NCBI GenBank assembly: GCA_022736535.1
Contig: DZCT01000140.1
Location: 2,773-11,247 of the forward strand
Source: Desulfatirhabdium butyrativorans
GTDB lineage: Bacteria; Desulfobacterota; Desulfobacteria; Desulfobacterales; JAIFKL01
Direction of reading: 5' to 3'
Length of the DNA: 8,475 bases
A model generated the notes under the pieces. That model was given only the letters and a program-made list of their open reading frames with translations, searched no databases and was not told the origin of the DNA. The position numbers were made by a program, and so were the translations under genes. Shown here piece after piece: positions 5,893-8,475 of the stretch (the stretch's first letter is position 1; each line of letters opens with the position of its first letter).

Positions 5893-7146
5893 ATGACAAG
5901 CAACAAAAAGAGACGAGTCGTTATTACGGGTCTGGGGCTGATTACGCCGCTGGCTGTCGGCGTCAGGGAAACATGGGACGCGCTGTGCGCCGGAAAATCG
6001 GGAATCGGCGAAATCACCCGCTTCGATGCTTCCGAATTTTCAACCAAAATCGCCGGAGAAGTCAAAAATTTCAATCCCGAAGATTTTCTTCCCAAAAAAG
6101 ACGCCAAACGCACCCAGTTGTTTATTGCCTACGCGGTGGGCGCAAGCCGAATGGCGCTGGAAAATTCCGGTTTGGTCATTAACGGCTCCAACAGTCATCG
6201 CATCGGCGTTGTGACCGGCTGCGGGCTGGGAGGGCTTGCCATTCTGGAAGAAACCAGCAGAACCATTGATCTCAAGGGTCCCAAACGGGTGACGCCCTTT
6301 TTTATTCCCATGATGATCGGCAACATGGCTGCGGGAATGGTTTCCATTCAGCTCGGCGCCAAAGGTCCCAACGCCTCGCCCGCGACCGCGTGCGCTGCGG
6401 GAACTCATGCGGTGGGAAACGCGTTCCGGATGATTCAGAACGGCGAGGCGGACGCGATGATTACCGGGGGCGTGGAATCGGTCATCACACCCACCTGTAT
6501 CGCGGGTTTCAATGCCATGAAAGCCCTGTCCACCCGCAACGATGATCCTGAAAAAGCTTCCCGTCCTTTTGACCGGGATCGGGACGGATTTGTTGTCGGG
6601 GAAGGATCGGGGATTGTGATTCTTGAACATCTTGAACACGCGTTGGAGCGGGGCGCGCATATTTATGCGGAAATCTGCGGATTCGGCATGAGCGGAGACG
6701 GCTATCACATGACCTCTCCCCCGCCCGACGGCGAAGGCGCGGCGAGGTGTATGGCTGCCGCGATTGAAGATGCCGGAATTTCTTATGATAAAGTGGATTA
6801 CATCAACGCGCACGGCACATCAACGCCGCTGAATGACTTCTATGAAACGCTGGCGGTCAAAACCGTGTTCAAGGAAAAAGCGCATTCGATTCCCGTCAGT
6901 TCCACCAAATCCATGACTGGGCATCTGCTGGGCGCGGCAGGCGGCATCGAGACGGTTTTCACTGCCCTGACGATTCAAGAGGGCATTATCCCGCCGACCA
7001 TCAATCTGGAACATCCGGACAAAGAATGTGATCTGGATTATGTGCCGAATGTGGCGCGCAAAGCCGATGTGGAAATTGCCATGACAAATTCCTTCGGCTT
7101 CGGCGGCACCAACGGAACGCTGATCCTGAGAAAATATCGGAATTAA
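5893..7146 (+). CDS. fabF: 3-oxoacyl-[acyl-carrier-protein] synthase II
   Basis: This 417-aa condensing enzyme extends acyl-ACP by two carbons using malonyl-ACP. The thiolase fold begins with RRVVITGLGLITPL. The nucleophile is Cys167 in TACAAG, and the two catalytic histidines are His307 (NAHGTSTP) and His344 (STKSMTGHLLGAAGG, with Lys339). The C-terminal loop NSFGFGGTN (399-407) is intact. Length and the Cys-His-His set identify FabF/KAS II and rule out the Cys-His-Asn FabH type. ATG at 5893 is preferred because MTSNKKRRVVITG is typical, although its Shine-Dalgarno (AGAG, 5885-5888) is weak and only four bases away. An in-frame TTG at 5881, with AGAGG (5868-5872) eight bases upstream, would add four residues. 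No fabZ, fabD or fabI follows in the window. Confidence 0.96.
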   Translation: MTSNKKRRVVITGLGLITPLAVGVRETWDALCAGKSGIGEITRFDASEFSTKIAGEVKNFNPEDFLPKKDAKRTQLFIAYAVGASRMALENSGLVINGSNSHRIGVVTGCGLGGLAILEETSRTIDLKGPKRVTPFFIPMMIGNMAAGMVSIQLGAKGPNASPATACAAGTHAVGNAFRMIQNGEADAMITGGVESVITPTCIAGFNAMKALSTRNDDPEKASRPFDRDRDGFVVGEGSGIVILEHLEHALERGAHIYAEICGFGMSGDGYHMTSPPPDGEGAARCMAAAIEDAGISYDKVDYINAHGTSTPLNDFYETLAVKTVFKEKAHSIPVSSTKSMTGHLLGAAGGIETVFTALTIQEGIIPPTINLEHPDKECDLDYVPNVARKADVEIAMTNSFGFGGTNGTLILRKYRN

Positions 7147-7150
7147 TCCC

Positions 7151-7219
7151 GTAGGCTGGGCATTTATGAACACCCCACAATTTTTCCCGCAACCGTAGGG
7201 TGGGCATGAAATGCCCACC
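7151..7219. repeat. gtagggtgggcat palindrome with a degenerate neighbour
   Basis: 7195-7219 is the same 25-bp sequence found inverted at 8-32 and 115-139. Its core, 7199-7219, is a palindrome (ggtgggcat, three-base loop, atgcccacc). A degenerate copy, gtaggctgggcat then ccccac, lies at 7151-7178, just after the fabF stop. The hairpin could mark the end of the fabF transcript, although no T-run follows. Confidence 0.8.
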
Positions 7220-7240
7220 GTGTGATACCGAATAGCAGTT

Positions 7241-7404
7241 GAAAATTAGGTAGTGGTGTAAAACAGGTGATGAACCCTCTCACTGTCATTTTGAGCGCAG
7301 CGAGGAATCTCATTTTTTATAATACGCTGTTATAATAAAAGATTCTTCGCTGCTCTCAGAATGACACCCCGAAATCACCTCTTCTGCACCACTACCGAAA
7401 ATTA
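7241..7404. mobile_element. MITE with 8-bp target duplication
   Basis: The element spans 7249-7396 (148 bp) and is flanked by the direct repeat gaaaatta (7241-7248 and 7397-7404), a likely 8-bp target-site duplication. Its ends ggtagtggtg (7249-7258) and caccactacc (7387-7396) are perfect 10-bp inverted repeats, and complementarity runs on to 20 of 23 positions. The interior arms (tgtcattttgagcgcagcga from 7284, and its counterpart at about 7330-7366) make nearly the whole element one hairpin. No transposase is present. The gtgtaaaa string near the left end and the 8-bp duplication recall IS256-type elements, which is only an inference. Confidence 0.8.
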
Positions 7405-7473
7405 ACAGGGATATACAGGATAGCAAAAGATACAACAGATCATAATATCCTGAATATCCTGTTTATTCCTGTT
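7404..7473. repeat. aacagg/cctgtt inverted repeat
   Basis: CAGGATA (7416-7422) pairs with TATCCTG (7446-7452), and AACAGG (7404-7409) can pair with CCTGTT at 7458-7463 or 7468-7473. It lies between the convergent fabF and Uma2 genes and could act as a transcript-end hairpin. A run of seven A follows on the plus strand (7474-7480), which does not give a U-tract after the hairpin in either direction. Confidence 0.6.
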
Positions 7474-7495
7474 AAAAAAATCAGCCATACCGCAT

Positions 7496-8386
7496 TCACT
7501 CAGCTTCAATGCCCAGTTCACGCAGTCTGGCAGCAAGCCGTTCGGCGCGGAGGCGTTGGGCTTCGGCGTTCTGTTCAGCCAGCAATGTTTTTCTGCGTTG
7601 GGCTTCGGCGTTCTGTTCAGCCAGCAATGCTTTTCTGCGTTGGGCTTCGGCGTTCTGTTCAGCCAGCAATGTTTTTCTGCGTTGGGCTTCGGCATTCTGT
7701 TCAGCCAGCAATGCTTTTCTGCGTTCAGCTTCGGATTTTTCCTGTTCGGAGTCAAAAAGCCGCCTCAGTTCCAGCGGAGAAAGGAATCTGCCTCCGTCAG
7801 GTCCGAAAATATACAGATCATCCTCTTTGATTTCAAAGCGGATTTTCAGCAGAGGGCTTATCCATCCCTGCATATTTTCCACGGGAGACAGCAGGCTGTT
7901 TCGGCGAAGCCATCCGTTCAGGCGTATCCGATCCGGATCATACATATAATACTCTGAAACCCCGTAAGTCTCATAGAATCCGAGTTTTTTACGCATTTCT
8001 TTCGGCGTGTTGCCCGGAGAAAGCACCTCGAAAACGACCTGCGGCGCGATGCCGTCTTCCTCCCATGTTCTGTATGAGCCTCTGTGTCCTTTGGGTCTCC
8101 CGAAAACCACCATCGCATCAGGAGCAATCCTGAGCTTGTTGTTTCCCTCTTCCGGATACCACAGCAGATCGCCCGCGACAAACACATCGGGACTGTCTGC
8201 AAATATCTGCTCAAGATTCTCTTTGATTTTCACAATCCATTCAAATTGTTTTGTATTGTCTGCCATCGGTTTTCCGTCGCTGTCAGGATAAGTGATCTTC
8301 TTTCCGGTCCGCCGTGATGATATATTCCGTAACTGACCGGAATGCAAAGATTCTTCGGATATTTTTCTTACATCAGGTGTGTTCAT
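7496..8386 (-). CDS. Uma2-family (DUF820) PD-(D/E)XK nuclease-fold protein with repeat tail
   Basis: This 296-aa protein matches the Uma2/DUF820 family, restriction-endonuclease-like proteins of unproven function. The core lies at about 33-205: YPDSDGKPM (33-41), FVAGDLLWYP (69-78), APDAMVVFGRPKG (88-100, Asp90 a likely metal ligand), VVFEVLSPGN (117-126, Glu120) and KKLGFYETYGVSEYYMYDPD (133-152). These supply the acidic and lysine residues expected of the fold. From about 215 the protein becomes a charged coiled-coil tail with four near-identical 14-residue units (RRKALLAEQNAEAQ type) and ends LREL GIEAE. The ATG at 8386 has AGAGG (8397-8401) ten bases upstream. Such genes often occur in many copies in cyanobacteria and large Desulfobacterota genomes. 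Nuclease activity and target are unknown. The gene converges on fabF. Confidence 0.88.
   Translation of the reverse strand: MNTPDVRKISEESLHSGQLRNISSRRTGKKITYPDSDGKPMADNTKQFEWIVKIKENLEQIFADSPDVFVAGDLLWYPEEGNNKLRIAPDAMVVFGRPKGHRGSYRTWEEDGIAPQVVFEVLSPGNTPKEMRKKLGFYETYGVSEYYMYDPDRIRLNGWLRRNSLLSPVENMQGWISPLLKIRFEIKEDDLYIFGPDGGRFLSPLELRRLFDSEQEKSEAERRKALLAEQNAEAQRRKTLLAEQNAEAQRRKALLAEQNAEAQRRKTLLAEQNAEAQRLRAERLAARLRELGIEAE
7553..7734 (-). repeat. Four 42-bp in-frame tandem repeats in the Uma2 tail
   Basis: Units at 7553-7594, 7595-7636, 7637-7678 and 7679-7720 are almost identical, and a partial fifth follows at 7721-7734. Each encodes 14 residues. A single-base difference alternates from unit to unit, giving KTLL and KALL by turns, which suggests that an 84-bp pair was duplicated. 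Length change by slippage would keep the frame. Confidence 0.95.
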
Positions 8387-8420
8387 AACAGAAATTCCTC
8401 TTTTTCTGAGATTGTTCCTC

Positions 8421-8475
8421 GTAGGGGTAAGCCCCCGTGCTTACCCCCTGTTTACTACGGGGGGTTGCCCCCAAT
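8421..8475. repeat. gtagggg-type inverted repeat, running off the window
   Basis: GGGGTAAGC (8424-8432) and GCTTACCCC (8439-8447) form a 9-bp stem with a six-base loop. A second G-tract/C-tract pair follows (ggggg, ttg, ccccc at about 8460-8472) and may continue beyond the edge. It lies upstream of the Uma2 gene and resembles the repeat at 1511-1561 in style. Confidence 0.65.

Noticed and set aside
6040..6813. Minus-strand open frame of 257 codons inside fabF
   Set aside because: It is antisense to conserved FabF catalytic motifs and has no domain of its own.
7553..7734. Regular repeats that could suggest a CRISPR array
   Set aside because: The units are directly adjacent with no variable spacers and encode a protein tail.
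7402..7957. Several overlapping open frames on both strands across the Uma2 tail repeats
   Set aside because: A 42-bp unit divisible by three and free of stops stays open in several frames when repeated. Only the frame continuous with the Uma2 core makes sense.

Overview
The window looks like a chromosomal segment from a Desulfobacterota-type (sulfate-reducer-like, Desulfobacterales) genome of moderate GC. The reasons are a type II fatty-acid synthesis (FAS II) cluster with an acyl-CoA dehydrogenase inside it, many dispersed palindromic repeats, and flanking accessory genes of families I associate with cyanobacteria and large deltaproteobacterial genomes. This placement is an inference from gene content; no rRNA or other phylogenetic marker beyond ribosomal protein L32 is present.

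Layout. (1) 1-1449: a minus-strand P-loop ATPase gene (142-1449) with its own promoter just upstream. Its last codons and the palindromic repeat behind it occur a second time, in decayed form, at 1-107. (2) 1450-2014: a long divergent intergenic region with a G/C-rich inverted repeat and a candidate forward promoter for the next cluster. (3) 2015-7146: a plus-strand lipid cluster, rpmF (L32), a 553-aa acyl-CoA dehydrogenase, fabG, acpP and fabF. (4) 7147-7495: a repeat-filled region holding a clear MITE with terminal inverted repeats and an 8-bp target duplication. (5) 7496-8386: a minus-strand Uma2-family (DUF820) nuclease-fold gene whose C-terminus is a run of four 42-bp tandem repeats. (6) 8387-8475: its upstream region, ending in another G/C-rich inverted repeat.

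How the genes fit together. FabG (3-ketoacyl-ACP reductase), AcpP (acyl carrier) and FabF (3-ketoacyl-ACP synthase II) are three core parts of FAS II elongation. rpmF is the classical leader gene of such clusters, but the usual plsX, fabH and fabD are absent from this window and an acyl-CoA dehydrogenase sits in their place. The four gaps inside the cluster are unusually long (about 245-300 bp), and each holds a different inverted-repeat family. A nearly identical 30-bp leader precedes both acpP and fabF.

I see no phage, CRISPR, tRNA or rRNA, and no clear new multi-gene system. The best leads are the dehydrogenase embedded in FAS II, the shared acpP/fabF leader, the MITE and the density of palindromic repeats.
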